Notes under the pieces: generated by a model
What the model was told of the DNA's origin: nothing
Databases searched by the model: none
What the model saw: the letters and a program-made list of their open reading frames with translations, nothing else
NCBI RefSeq assembly: GCF_014779665.1
Contig: NZ_JACXYY010000004.1
Span: 1 to 64,000 of the forward strand
From: Nocardioides hwasunensis
GTDB lineage: Bacteria > Actinomycetota > Actinomycetes > Propionibacteriales > Nocardioidaceae
DNA length: 64,000 nt
Direction of reading: 5' to 3'
In this document: positions 37,492 through 45,738 of the stretch, one piece after another
How positions within the stretch are numbered: the first letter of the stretch is position 1
Layout: the number at the start of each line of letters is the position of its first letter
Translations under genes and position numbers: made by a program

Positions 37492-38349
37492 ATGATCATC
37501 GTGACTGGAGCCACCGGAGCCCTCAACGGGGCGACCGTCGACCACCTGCTGGAGCGCCTCCTTGCCACGGACGTTGCCGTCGTCGTGCGGGATCGCGCCC
37601 GCGCCCAGCGCTTCGCCGACCGGGGAGTCGAGGTGCGCGAGGGTGGCTACGCCGACAACGCCTCGCTGCCGGCGGCGTTCGCCGGCGCCGACCAGCTGCT
37701 GCTGGTCTCCTCGAACGACCGTCAGGTCGACACGGTCGCGCTGCACGAGGCCGCGATCACTGCTGCGGTGACGGCCGGCGTCGGCCGGATCCTCTACACC
37801 AGCCACCAAGGCGCGGCGCACGAGTCGCCGTTCGCTCCCGCTCGGGTGCACGCCACCACCGAGGACCTGCTGGCCGCGTCCGGGCTGCCGTGGACCTCGC
37901 TCCGCAACGGGTTCTACGCGCACACCCTCGAGTGGGCCCTCGGTCCGTGGCGCAAAACCGGGGTGGTCACCGTGCCTGCCGACGGCCAGGTCTCGTGGAC
38001 GGCACGCGAGGACGTCGCCGAGGCTGCGGCGGCCGTCCTCCTAGCGCCCGGTGCGTACGACGGGCCCACCACGCTCACCGCTCCGGCGGCGCCGACGTTC
38101 GCCGAGCTCGCGGAGACCGCCTCACAGCTGGCCGGTCGCCCCATCACCCTCGAGGTCGTGGACGCCGAGGACTGGGTCACGGCCCAGGTCGAGGCCGGGC
38201 AGCCCGAGCCGGCCGCCCGGTTCAGCGTCGGGATGTACGACGCTGCGCGCGACGGGTTCTTCGCCGGCGCCACGCCCCTGCTCGGGGAGCTCCTCGGCCG
38301 CGAGCCGCGCAGCGCTCGCGACGCGCTGGCCGTCGCGGCCGAGCGGTAG
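37492..38349 (+). CDS. NAD(P)-binding NmrA/QorB-like oxidoreductase
   Basis: 285 residues. The Rossmann motif is near the start (IIVTGATGALNGATVDHLL, about 2-20; variant of GxxGxxG), followed by VVVRDRARAQRFADRGVEVREGGYAD and the atypical-SDR core VGRILYTSHQGA. It resembles NAD(P)H:quinone oxidoreductase type 2 (QorB/YtfG). Start ATG 37492 with CAGGAG seven bases ahead. Control by the divergent TetR protein is likely; a quinone or electrophile could be both inducer and substrate, which is inference. Confidence 0.87.
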   Translation: MIIVTGATGALNGATVDHLLERLLATDVAVVVRDRARAQRFADRGVEVREGGYADNASLPAAFAGADQLLLVSSNDRQVDTVALHEAAITAAVTAGVGRILYTSHQGAAHESPFAPARVHATTEDLLAASGLPWTSLRNGFYAHTLEWALGPWRKTGVVTVPADGQVSWTAREDVAEAAAAVLLAPGAYDGPTTLTAPAAPTFAELAETASQLAGRPITLEVVDAEDWVTAQVEAGQPEPAARFSVGMYDAARDGFFAGATPLLGELLGREPRSARDALAVAAER

Positions 38350-38362
38350 CGCCGACGTCGGG

Positions 38363-39085
38363 TCAGGCGGGGAGGGGCTTGCGCCAGTCCGTGATGGTGA
38401 CCGCGATCCGCGCCGCGGGGCTGCCGTCCCACTGGACGTCGAGGCCCCGCGCACGCAGGGCATCCGCGACGAGCCGACCGACGGTGGTGTCGCTGGCGGC
38501 GACGACCTCGTCGCGCAGCGAGGCGTCGCCGTCGCGCCACCGCTGCACCACCGACGCATCGACCTCAGGGGCGGGCACGAAGGTGCTGTAGCTGAGGTAG
38601 AGCGTGGAGGAGTCGTCGGCCAGACGCTCCGCGTCCTGCTGATGAAAGAACGTGTAGCCCCACTCACGGAAGGGGTACTCGCCCGCGGGCGCGTCGGTGA
38701 GCGGCGTGCGCTCGTCGTCGATCTCGGTGGTCCCGCAGGTCTGGCAGCAGGTGAAGTCCATCCGGGCCACCACGCCCTGCTGGGCCAGGTCGGCGAACGC
38801 GGCCTCCACCTGGTCGTACTGACCGGGCCCCGTCCAACCGGCCTGCTCCGCGAGCCGCCCGTCCCACACCTCGCCGACGATCCGCTCGACACGGGGGTCG
38901 CCCTCGGCCTCGAAGTAGTCGCCGACGGCCACCAGGACGTCGGAACGGTCCATGAACCCAGGGAGGACCCTGGCTCGCACGGCCTCACGCACCTCGTCGT
39001 CGCTGATATCGTCGTCGAGCAGCACCACGCCGGCCGGCCCGTCGGGCTCGCTCGGCGTACGACGGAAGCGGTCGAGGAATCTCAC
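38363..39085 (-). CDS. DUF6891-like protein
   Basis: 240 residues, no signal or membrane segment. The central FTCCQTCGTTEIDDE and the following GYTFFHQQDAERLADDSSTLYLSYSTF match my recollection of the DUF6891 family of actinobacteria. The paired Cys (CCQTC) could bind metal. The C-terminus (ALRARGLDVQWDGSPAARIAVTITDWRKPLP) is a conserved ending. No function is known to me. Monocistronic between convergent and same-strand neighbours. Confidence 0.65.
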   Translation of the reverse strand: MRFLDRFRRTPSEPDGPAGVVLLDDDISDDEVREAVRARVLPGFMDRSDVLVAVGDYFEAEGDPRVERIVGEVWDGRLAEQAGWTGPGQYDQVEAAFADLAQQGVVARMDFTCCQTCGTTEIDDERTPLTDAPAGEYPFREWGYTFFHQQDAERLADDSSTLYLSYSTFVPAPEVDASVVQRWRDGDASLRDEVVAASDTTVGRLVADALRARGLDVQWDGSPAARIAVTITDWRKPLPA

Positions 39086-39099
39086 GGGAGGTCGCGGCG

Positions 39100-39789
39100 T
39101 CAGCTGCCGGTCTCGAGCCGGAACCCGACGCCCCGGATGGCGACGACACGCTCGCCGGCCTCGGCGGCCTCGAGCTTGCTGCGCAGCCGACCGATGGTGA
39201 CGTCGAGGGTCTTGGTCGAGCCGTACCAGTTCTGGTCCCAGACCTGGTTCATCAGGGTCTCGCGTGGCACGACCTTGTCGTGGTTCGACGCGAGCACGGC
39301 CAGGACGTCGAACTCCTTGGCCGTCAGCGCGATCTCCCGCTCGCCGAGGTGCACGCGGCGCGAGGCGGCGTCGATCTTCAGCCCGGACGAGGTGGTGACG
39401 GTGGTGTCGTCCTGCGGGGCGACCGTGCTGCGTCGCAGCAGCGCCCGCACACGCGCCAGGAGCTCGGCGAGGCCGAAGGGCTTGGCGAGGTAGTCGTCGG
39501 CTCCGACGTCGAGGCCCACGACCCGGTCGAGCTCGCCGGCGCGGGCGGTGACCATGATGATTCCGCCGAGGTATCCACCAGATCTCATCTGGCGACAGAC
39601 GTCGATGCCGTCCATGTCGGGAAGGCCGAGATCGAGGATGACCACGGCCGGTCCTTCGCCGATCGCGAGCGAGACCGCTTCTGCCCCACCCGAGACCCGA
39701 GTGACCTGGTAGCCCTCACGTTCCAGGGTGCGCATCAGCGGAAGGGCGATGTCTTCCTCGTCCTCCACCACCAGCACGTCGTGCACCAT
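39100..39789 (-). CDS. OmpR/PhoB-type response regulator (orphan)
   Basis: 229 residues. The receiver domain (about 1-118) has the acidic pair VEDEEDI, the phosphorylation Asp in VVILDLGLPDMDG, and Lys in YLAKPFGLAEL. A winged-helix domain follows (about 130-228: LTAKEFDVLAVLASNHDKVVPRETLMNQVWD, KTLDVTIGRLRSKLEA). No histidine kinase gene is near, so the kinase must be elsewhere. Start ATG 39789; ATG 39801 four codons upstream is an alternative. The small exported-peptide gene upstream is on the same strand. Confidence 0.92.
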   Translation of the reverse strand: MVHDVLVVEDEEDIALPLMRTLEREGYQVTRVSGGAEAVSLAIGEGPAVVILDLGLPDMDGIDVCRQMRSGGYLGGIIMVTARAGELDRVVGLDVGADDYLAKPFGLAELLARVRALLRRSTVAPQDDTTVTTSSGLKIDAASRRVHLGEREIALTAKEFDVLAVLASNHDKVVPRETLMNQVWDQNWYGSTKTLDVTIGRLRSKLEAAEAGERVVAIRGVGFRLETGS

Positions 39790-39811
39790 GCCGACGAGCA
39801 TAGAGGGCGGG

Positions 39812-39958
39812 TCAGCGGATGGTGACGTGAATCCCCGAGTCGGACACCGGGGCGACCGCGGTGTAGGTCGGCGCGGCGGGCGCGTCCTCACCGGGGCCGA
39901 GCATGACGCCACCGGCGGCCAAGGCCACGGCGATGGGAATCAGCAGGAAGCGGGACAT
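39812..39958 (-). CDS. Tiny exported or membrane peptide
   Basis: 48 residues: MSRFLLIPIAVALAAGG, then a short polar tail rich in Ala, Pro and Val ending HVTIR. The first 20 residues form a signal peptide or membrane helix. It stops 22 bases before the response regulator start, so the two may share a transcript. It is below the usual size limit for gene callers. Coding is supported by the leader-like composition and its placement; no homologue is known to me. Confidence 0.45.
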   Translation of the reverse strand: MSRFLLIPIAVALAAGGVMLGPGEDAPAAPTYTAVAPVSDSGIHVTIR

Positions 39959-40112
39959 GTGGAAAATCATGCGTCCGCGCGATCCACACGGGACCCTCGT
40001 CGTGGTCACAGGACGGAAATGTTTCGGAAGAGGACGGGCACGAGCGGGCACGTTCGGGGGATCAAGAATCGCTCAAGAAATCTGTCCACCCCTTGGGCGT
40101 GCCGGGACGTCG

Positions 40113-41033
40113 TCAGGCCTCGAAGACGTCGCCGAGCTCCGCAACCCGCTCGAGCACCTGGTCGAGGCTGAGCTGCGCGAGCGCCAGCTCGTCGTCGGCA
40201 CCGGCCTCGACCTCGTCCCACGTCAGCGGCGCGGCCACGGTCGGTCGCTCGCGCCCGCGCAGGGAGTAGGGCGACACGGTCGTCTTCGAGCCCGAGTTCT
40301 GCGACCAGTCCAAGAAGACCTTCCCCGGCCGCTTGGCCTTGGTCATGGTGGCGGTCACCAGGTCGGCGTGCTCCTGCTGAAGCACCTCGGCGACCTCCTT
40401 GGCCAGCGCGGTGGTGCCGTCGCTGTCGAGGCTGCTGCGGCCGGTCGCGGGGAGCGGAGCGTAGAGGTGCAGGCCCTTGCTACCGCTCATGACCGGCGTA
40501 CAGCCCAGGTCGCGCTCGGCGAGGGCGGCGCGCACCAGCAGCGCCACCTGCGCGCACTCGTGCAGCCCGGCCGGCTCGCCCGGGTCGAGGTCGATGACGA
40601 GGCGGTCGGGCTTGCGCGGGCGGCCCTTCGCGTCGACCGTCCACTGGTGCACGTGCAGCTCGAGCGCCGCGAGGTTGGCCAGCCAGGTCAGCGTGGCGAG
40701 GTCGTCGCAGATCGGGAAGCGCAGGGTGCCGTCGCCCGTGCCGGTGCGCGAGCCGGTGGTGGAGACGGTGGCCGTACGCACCCACGACGGCGTGCCGGCA
40801 GGTGCGTTCTTCTCGAAGAAGCTCGACCCCTCCACGCCGTGGGGCCAGCGGATCCGGGTGACGGCGCGGTCCTTCAGGTGCGGCAGCAGCACCGGCGAGA
40901 CCTGGGCGTAGTAGTTGAGCACCTCGCCCTTGGTGGTCCCGGTGCGCGGGTAGAGGACCTTGTCGAGGTTGCTGATCGTCAGGGTGCGGCCCTCGACGTC
41001 GACATGGACCTCGTTGCCCGTGGCCGGGCTCAT
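40113..41033 (-). CDS. ligD: LigD-type DNA polymerase/primase domain protein
   Basis: 306 residues, the stand-alone PolDom of LigD (archaeo-eukaryotic primase fold). The metal-binding LVIDLDPGEP, SGSKGLHLYAPL and DWSQN motifs are present. It fills gaps with nucleotides at Ku-bound breaks during non-homologous end joining. ATG 41033 overlaps the ligase stop codon by ATGA, so the two LigD activities are made as separate but coupled proteins. There is no phosphoesterase domain here or nearby. Confidence 0.92.
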   Translation of the reverse strand: MSPATGNEVHVDVEGRTLTISNLDKVLYPRTGTTKGEVLNYYAQVSPVLLPHLKDRAVTRIRWPHGVEGSSFFEKNAPAGTPSWVRTATVSTTGSRTGTGDGTLRFPICDDLATLTWLANLAALELHVHQWTVDAKGRPRKPDRLVIDLDPGEPAGLHECAQVALLVRAALAERDLGCTPVMSGSKGLHLYAPLPATGRSSLDSDGTTALAKEVAEVLQQEHADLVTATMTKAKRPGKVFLDWSQNSGSKTTVSPYSLRGRERPTVAAPLTWDEVEAGADDELALAQLSLDQVLERVAELGDVFEA

Positions 41034-41965
41034 GGGAGGTCCTCTGGGTCGAGGTCGTCGCGCACGCCCTGGAACGACGGCTGGCGCAGCCGCTCGTAGC
41101 CGAGGCCGTGGGTGTCGACGTCGACGACGACGCGCGGCTCGACCCAGAACGTGCCGGCGGCGTCGACGCGCGGCACCTGGTCGGCGAACGGGGCGGTGTC
41201 CCGGGCCAGCGGAGCCAGCAGGTCTGCGAGCCGCTTGCTGGTGGCGCCGGCGATCCCGCTGCCCACACGACCGCGGTAGAGCAGGCCGTCGGGGGTCTGC
41301 TCGCCGACGAGCAGCGCGGCCAACCGGTCCGTCGTCCCGACCTGGGGGCGCCAGCCACCGACGACGAACGAGCCTCGATGGCGGTGGGCCAGCTTGCGCC
41401 AGTCCTCGCTGCGGTGGTCGAAGCGGTAGCGCGAGGAGCGCCGTTTGCTGACCACGCCCTCGAGCCCCTGCTGCAGGGTGGCAGCGAACAGCATCTCGCC
41501 GTCGTGGTACGCCGGTGGCACCTGCCAGGTCGACTCGGCGAGCGGGAGCTCCTCGAGGACTGCGCGTCGCTCCTCGAGGGGGCGACCGGTGAGGTCCTCG
41601 CCGTCGAGGCGCAGCAGGTCGAAGACCATCAGCGTCGCGGGCACGGTCCTCACCAGCCGCGCGACCTCCGTGGCGTTGCGCAGGTGCATGCGGTGCTGGA
41701 GCACGCGGAAGTCGGGGACGCCGCGCTCGTTGAGCGCGATCACCTCTCCGTCGACCATCAGGTCGCGCTCACCCAGCGGGGCGGCGCTCAGCTCGGGCCA
41801 CGCAGCGGTGACGTCGTTGTCGTTGCGGCTGGTCATCCGCGCCACGCCGTCGCGGACGTCGACCAGCACGCGTACGCCGTCCCACTTGACCTCGTGCAGC
41901 CACTGCGCGCCCGTGGGCACGCGGTCGGTCTTGCTGGCGAGCATCGGGCGCACGACTGCAGTCAA
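41030..41965 (-). CDS. ligD: ATP-dependent DNA ligase of NHEJ (LigD ligase domain)
   Basis: 311 residues. The nucleotidyl Lys is K27 in EVKWDGVRVL; LMVDGEVIALNE, VMVFDLLRLDGEDL and EGVVSKRRSSRY follow as further ligase motifs, and the OB fold occupies about 200-311 (SFVVGGWRPQVG). It seals breaks after end processing. The start shown is TTG 41965; GTG 41953 (VRPMLASK) is a plausible alternative. Divergent from the Ku gene across about 52 bases, so one control region serves both sides of the repair system. Confidence 0.93.
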   Translation of the reverse strand: MTAVVRPMLASKTDRVPTGAQWLHEVKWDGVRVLVDVRDGVARMTSRNDNDVTAAWPELSAAPLGERDLMVDGEVIALNERGVPDFRVLQHRMHLRNATEVARLVRTVPATLMVFDLLRLDGEDLTGRPLEERRAVLEELPLAESTWQVPPAYHDGEMLFAATLQQGLEGVVSKRRSSRYRFDHRSEDWRKLAHRHRGSFVVGGWRPQVGTTDRLAALLVGEQTPDGLLYRGRVGSGIAGATSKRLADLLAPLARDTAPFADQVPRVDAAGTFWVEPRVVVDVDTHGLGYERLRQPSFQGVRDDLDPEDLP

Positions 41966-42017
41966 TCAGGTCGGTCGGCCGGTCCCCTGTGTCGGCGCGG
42001 AGGGATATCGTCGTCGC

Positions 42018-42962
42018 ATGAGAGCGATCTGGAAGGGTGCGGTCTCCTTCGGCCTGGTGAGCGTCCCGGTCAAGCTGTACGCCGCGACCGAGAGCCACGA
42101 CGTGTCCTTCCGACAGGTGCACGCCAAGGACGGCGGCCGCGTGAAGTACCAGCGGATCTGCTCCCTCGACGGCGAGGAGGTGGCCTACGCCGACATCGCG
42201 AAGGGCTACGAGACCGAGGACGGCGAGATGGTCATCCTGACCGACGACGACATGGCCGAGCTGCCGTCGACGTCGTCGCGAGAGATCGCCGTGGAGAAGT
42301 TCGTGCCGCGCGAGCAGATCGACCCGCTGCTGTTCGAGAAGTCCTACTACCTCGAGCCCGAGGGCCAGGGCGCCAAGCCCTACGCGCTGCTGCGCCAGGC
42401 GCTCAAGGACGCCGACCGGATGGCCGTCGTGACCGTCGCCCTGCGCCAACGCACGACCATCGCGGTGCTCCGGGTGCGCGAGACCGAGGCCGGCGAGGTC
42501 ATCGTGCTCCAGACGATGATGTGGCCCGACGAGGTCCGTGTCCCCGACTTCAAGGTCGAGGTCGACGACGCCAAGCCGTCGGAGGTCAAGATGGCCCACA
42601 TGCTCGTCGAGACCCTCGCGGGCGACTTCGACGCCAGCGAGTTCGAGGACGACTACGCCGGAGCCGTCGAGGCCCTGGTGAAGTCGAAGATCGAGGGTGG
42701 CGAGATCAAGCGCACCGAGACCTCGACCAAGACCTCCGGCGAGGTCGTCGACCTGCTGGCCGCGCTGCAGAAGTCGGTGGCTGCAGCGAAGAACGCCCGC
42801 GGCGAGGACGCCGACTCGGAGTCGGGGTCCACGCCCGCGGCGAAGAAGTCGGCTGCCAAGAAGACCTCGACCAAGAAGGCTCCAGCGAAGAAGGCCGCCG
42901 CCAAGAAGTCGGCAGCGAAGAAGTCCACCACCAAGAAGGCCGCGGCGAAGAAGGCCAGCTGA
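42018..42962 (+). CDS. ku: Non-homologous end-joining protein Ku
   Basis: 314 residues. The start MRAIWKGAVSFGLVSVPVKLYAATE and VKYQRICSLDGEEV are family hallmarks of bacterial Ku, a homodimeric ring that holds DNA ends and recruits LigD. The last 45 or so residues are a Lys/Ala-rich, histone H1-like tail with repeated AAKK units, expected to bind DNA without sequence specificity. Such extended tails occur in some actinobacterial Ku proteins. Start ATG 42018, with GGATATCG upstream that may make it leaderless. Confidence 0.96.
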   Translation: MRAIWKGAVSFGLVSVPVKLYAATESHDVSFRQVHAKDGGRVKYQRICSLDGEEVAYADIAKGYETEDGEMVILTDDDMAELPSTSSREIAVEKFVPREQIDPLLFEKSYYLEPEGQGAKPYALLRQALKDADRMAVVTVALRQRTTIAVLRVRETEAGEVIVLQTMMWPDEVRVPDFKVEVDDAKPSEVKMAHMLVETLAGDFDASEFEDDYAGAVEALVKSKIEGGEIKRTETSTKTSGEVVDLLAALQKSVAAAKNARGEDADSESGSTPAAKKSAAKKTSTKKAPAKKAAAKKSAAKKSTTKKAAAKKAS

Positions 42963-43000
42963 GCCTGCCGCCGGCGCGCGGTCGTCATACCCGTGCCGTG

Positions 43001-43124
43001 GGCGGTGAGTGAGACATGTTCTGCCTCTGCAGAACCTGCGTCACGCACCGCTGGCTAGGGCGCAGGGCGATCGGCGGTGAGTGAGACATGTTCCGGACGT
43101 GCGGAAGATGTCTCACTCACCGCC
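43001..43124. repeat. Tandem pair of palindromic repeats between convergent genes
   Basis: GGCGGTGAGTGAGACAT begins both units, at 43001-43017 and 43073-43089. In the second unit the exact reverse complement follows at 43108-43124, with an inner TTCCG/CGGAA stem and a 6-base loop, giving a long hairpin. In the first unit the right arm is decayed (TCACGCACCGC at 43041-43050 region) but an inner GTTCTGC/GCAGAAC stem is perfect. The pair fills the gap between ku and the carboxyltransferase gene. It can end transcription from both sides, and the shared arm suggests a REP-like dispersed element. Confidence 0.75.
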
Positions 43125-43127
43125 CGC

Positions 43128-44552
43128 TCAGGACGTCATGGCCCGCAGCCTGGCGCCGATCTCGGCGGCCACCGCGACGGCGAGGTCGGCCGGCGTCTCC
43201 CCGTCGACCTCGGGCACGACGTGCTGGACGACACCGTCGGCGAGCAGGTCGGCCGCCCGGACGCGCTGACGCGTGGCCATGTCGGCTGCATGGGTGACGT
43301 CGCCGTGCACGATGAGGCTGGCACCCTCGGGAGGCAGCGGCGAGAGCCACGCGTGCTCGGTCGCCACGACCACCCGGGCGGGGAGGAAGGCGAGCGCCCC
43401 TCCCCCGCAGCCCTGCCCCAGGATCACCGACACCGTCGGGACCGTCATCGTCGTCAGGGTGGCGATGCACCGGGCGATCTCGCCGGCGATCGCACGCTCC
43501 TCGGCCTCGGGCGAGAGCTCGGCGCCCGGGGTGTCGATGACGCTGACGAGCGGCAGGCCGAGCTCCTGCGCCAGCCGCATCCCGCGGCGTGCCTCGCGCA
43601 GCGCGCCGGGACCCATCGCGTGGCCGGGCGTCTGACGGGAGCGGTCCTGGCCGATCAGCACGCAGGGCTGGTCGTCGAGCCGGGTCAGCGCCACCAGGAC
43701 GCTGGAGTCGCGCTCGCCCTCGTCGGTGCCACGCAGCTGGAGCGTCCCGGTGGCTCCGTGCGCGAGGAGGTCGCGCACGCCCGCCCGGTCCGTACGTCGG
43801 GTGCGCTCGACGCTGTCCCACGCGGTGTGGTCGCCGATCGTGTGCGCCTCCCGCGCGGGCAGCCGGCCCGGGCCGGGGCCGTCGACGAGCACCGCGAGCG
43901 CGGAGTCGACCATCTCGGGGAGGTGCTCGGCGTCGACGACTCCGTCGATGACGCCGGTGGCGGCGAGGTTCTCCGCCACCTGCACCCCGGGCCGGAACGG
44001 GCGACCGTTGAGACCCTCGTAGACCTTCGGACCGAGGAAGCCGACCAGCGCGCCCGGCTCGGCGACGGTCACGTGGCCGAGGGATCCCCACGAGGCGTAG
44101 ACGCCTCCGGTCGTGGGGTGGCGCAGGTGGACGAGGTAGGGCAGGCCCGCCGCGCGGTGGTCCATCAGCGCGCGGGAGATCTCGACCATCCGCACGAAGG
44201 CGGGCGTGCCCTCCTGCATCCGGGTCCCGCCGGACGCCGTGCTGGCCATCAGCGGCAGCCCCTCGGCGGTGGCACGGCGCACCGCGGCGGTGATCCGGTC
44301 GGCCGCGACCCGACCGATCGAGCCGGCGAGGAAGCGGAACTCGTTGACCACGACCGCCACCGGGCGGCCGCGGACCTCGCCGCGTCCGGTCAGCACGGAC
44401 TCGTCGGTGCCCGCCTTCTCGGCCGCCGCCTCGAGGGCCGCGCGGTAGTCGGGATCGGCGTACGAGGTGTCGATCGGCTCGTCCCACGAGACGAACGTGC
44501 CCTCGTCCAGCACCAGGTCGAGCAGCTCTGCTGCGGTCCAGCGCTTCGTCAC
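43128..44552 (-). CDS. Acyl-CoA carboxyltransferase, fused beta and alpha-type domains
   Basis: 474 residues. The N-terminal half is AccD-like (SASGGTRMQEG-type segment here as STASGGTRMQEGT; GGVYASWGSLGHVTVAEPGALVGFLGP) and the C-terminal half AccA-like (MGPGALREARRGMRLAQELGLPLVSVIDTPGAEL, GQGCGGGALAFLP). The four-Cys zinc ribbon of AccD is missing. Such fused proteins are called acetyl-CoA carboxylase carboxyltransferase, but MdcD/MdcE malonyl decarboxylases share the same folds. GTG 44552 overlaps the CoA-transferase stop, so it acts with that enzyme. No biotin protein or biotin carboxylase gene is nearby. Confidence 0.82.
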   Translation of the reverse strand: MTKRWTAAELLDLVLDEGTFVSWDEPIDTSYADPDYRAALEAAAEKAGTDESVLTGRGEVRGRPVAVVVNEFRFLAGSIGRVAADRITAAVRRATAEGLPLMASTASGGTRMQEGTPAFVRMVEISRALMDHRAAGLPYLVHLRHPTTGGVYASWGSLGHVTVAEPGALVGFLGPKVYEGLNGRPFRPGVQVAENLAATGVIDGVVDAEHLPEMVDSALAVLVDGPGPGRLPAREAHTIGDHTAWDSVERTRRTDRAGVRDLLAHGATGTLQLRGTDEGERDSSVLVALTRLDDQPCVLIGQDRSRQTPGHAMGPGALREARRGMRLAQELGLPLVSVIDTPGAELSPEAEERAIAGEIARCIATLTTMTVPTVSVILGQGCGGGALAFLPARVVVATEHAWLSPLPPEGASLIVHGDVTHAADMATRQRVRAADLLADGVVQHVVPEVDGETPADLAVAVAAEIGARLRAMTS

Positions 44553-45730
44553 CGAGCCTCCTCCTCGGAGGCCACCCAGGCACGGATCTCGTCGGCGTGC
44601 TGGTCGAGCAGCGGCGGCGCGGCGTGATCGCGACGGGTGACCTCGGCGCCCTCGGCGTCGAAGAACCGCAGCGGCGGTCCGGGCAGCGTGATCCCGCCCA
44701 GCGTCGGGTGCTCGACGTCGACGAGCAGGCCCTGGCTGGCGACCTGGTCCCACTCGTAGACCTCGTCGAGGCTGCGCACCTTGCCGGCGGGCACGCCGAC
44801 CTCGGCCAGCCGGGCCAGCAGCGGCTCGGCGTCCCAGTCGGCGAACACCGCCTCGACCACCTCGATCACCCGCTCGCGCTCACCGACCCGCTCGCCGTTG
44901 GTGGCGAGCCCGTCGGCGTCGGGGTCGAGGCCGAAGCCCGCGCAGAACTTCTTCCAGAGTCCCTCGCTGCCGAGCGCGATCTGCACCGCGCCGTCGCGGC
45001 AGCGGAACAGCCCGTAGGGCGCGATCGACGGGTGGTGGTTCCCCTGCGCCCGCCCGACCTCGCCGGCGACGGTCCAGCGCGTGCCCTGGAAGGCGTGCAC
45101 CCCGACGACGGAGGCCAGCAGCGACGTACGCACGACCTGTCCCTTGCCGGTCTCGTGCCGCTCGTGGAGGGCGGCGAGGATGCCGTAGGCGCCGTACATC
45201 CCGGACAGCAGGTCCGCGATCGGCACGCCGACGCGCTGCGGGTCGTCGGGCCCCGACCCGGTCAGCGACATCAGGCCGGCCTCGCCCTGCGCGATCTGGT
45301 CGTAGCCGGCGCGACCGCCCTCGGGGCCGTCGTGGCCGAAACCGGTGATCGAGAGGACGACCAGCCGTGGGTTGCGGCGCATCAGCTCCTCGATGCCGAG
45401 GCCGAGCCGCTCGAGCACGCCGGTGCGGAAGTTCTCCACCAGCACGTCGGCGCGGTCGACCAGCCCCAGCAGGACGTCCCGGTCGGACTCGTCCTTGAGG
45501 TCCAGCGCGATGGACTCCTTGTTGCGGTTGGTGCAGAGGAAGTACGTCGACTGGCGGGCGTCGGGCTCGCCGACGAACGGCGGCCCCCAGCCGCGGGTGT
45601 CGTCGCCGCTGCCGGGCGCCTCCACCTTGACCACGCGGGCGCCGAGGTCGCCGAGCATCTGGGTGGCGTGCGGGCCCGCGAGGGCGCGGGTGAGGTCGAC
45701 GACGAGGAGGTCGGAGAGGGGTCCGGTCAT
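44549..45730 (-). CDS. CaiB/BaiF family (type III) CoA-transferase
   Basis: 393 residues. LLVVDLTRALAGPHATQMLGDLGARVVKVEAPGSGDDTRGW is summarised by its ends: the family start and the KVE.P.GDD motif; the catalytic Asp is the one in LCTNRNKESIALDLKD. GYDQIAQGEAGLMSLTG is also conserved. It would activate an organic acid by moving CoA from an acyl-CoA donor. The transporter gene upstream and carboxyltransferase gene downstream overlap or abut it. Start ATG 45730; GTG 45742 overlapping the transporter stop (GTGA) is an equally possible start. Confidence 0.92.
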   Translation of the reverse strand: MTGPLSDLLVVDLTRALAGPHATQMLGDLGARVVKVEAPGSGDDTRGWGPPFVGEPDARQSTYFLCTNRNKESIALDLKDESDRDVLLGLVDRADVLVENFRTGVLERLGLGIEELMRRNPRLVVLSITGFGHDGPEGGRAGYDQIAQGEAGLMSLTGSGPDDPQRVGVPIADLLSGMYGAYGILAALHERHETGKGQVVRTSLLASVVGVHAFQGTRWTVAGEVGRAQGNHHPSIAPYGLFRCRDGAVQIALGSEGLWKKFCAGFGLDPDADGLATNGERVGERERVIEVVEAVFADWDAEPLLARLAEVGVPAGKVRSLDEVYEWDQVASQGLLVDVEHPTLGGITLPGPPLRFFDAEGAEVTRRDHAAPPLLDQHADEIRAWVASEEEAR

Positions 45731-45738
45731 GAGGGGGT

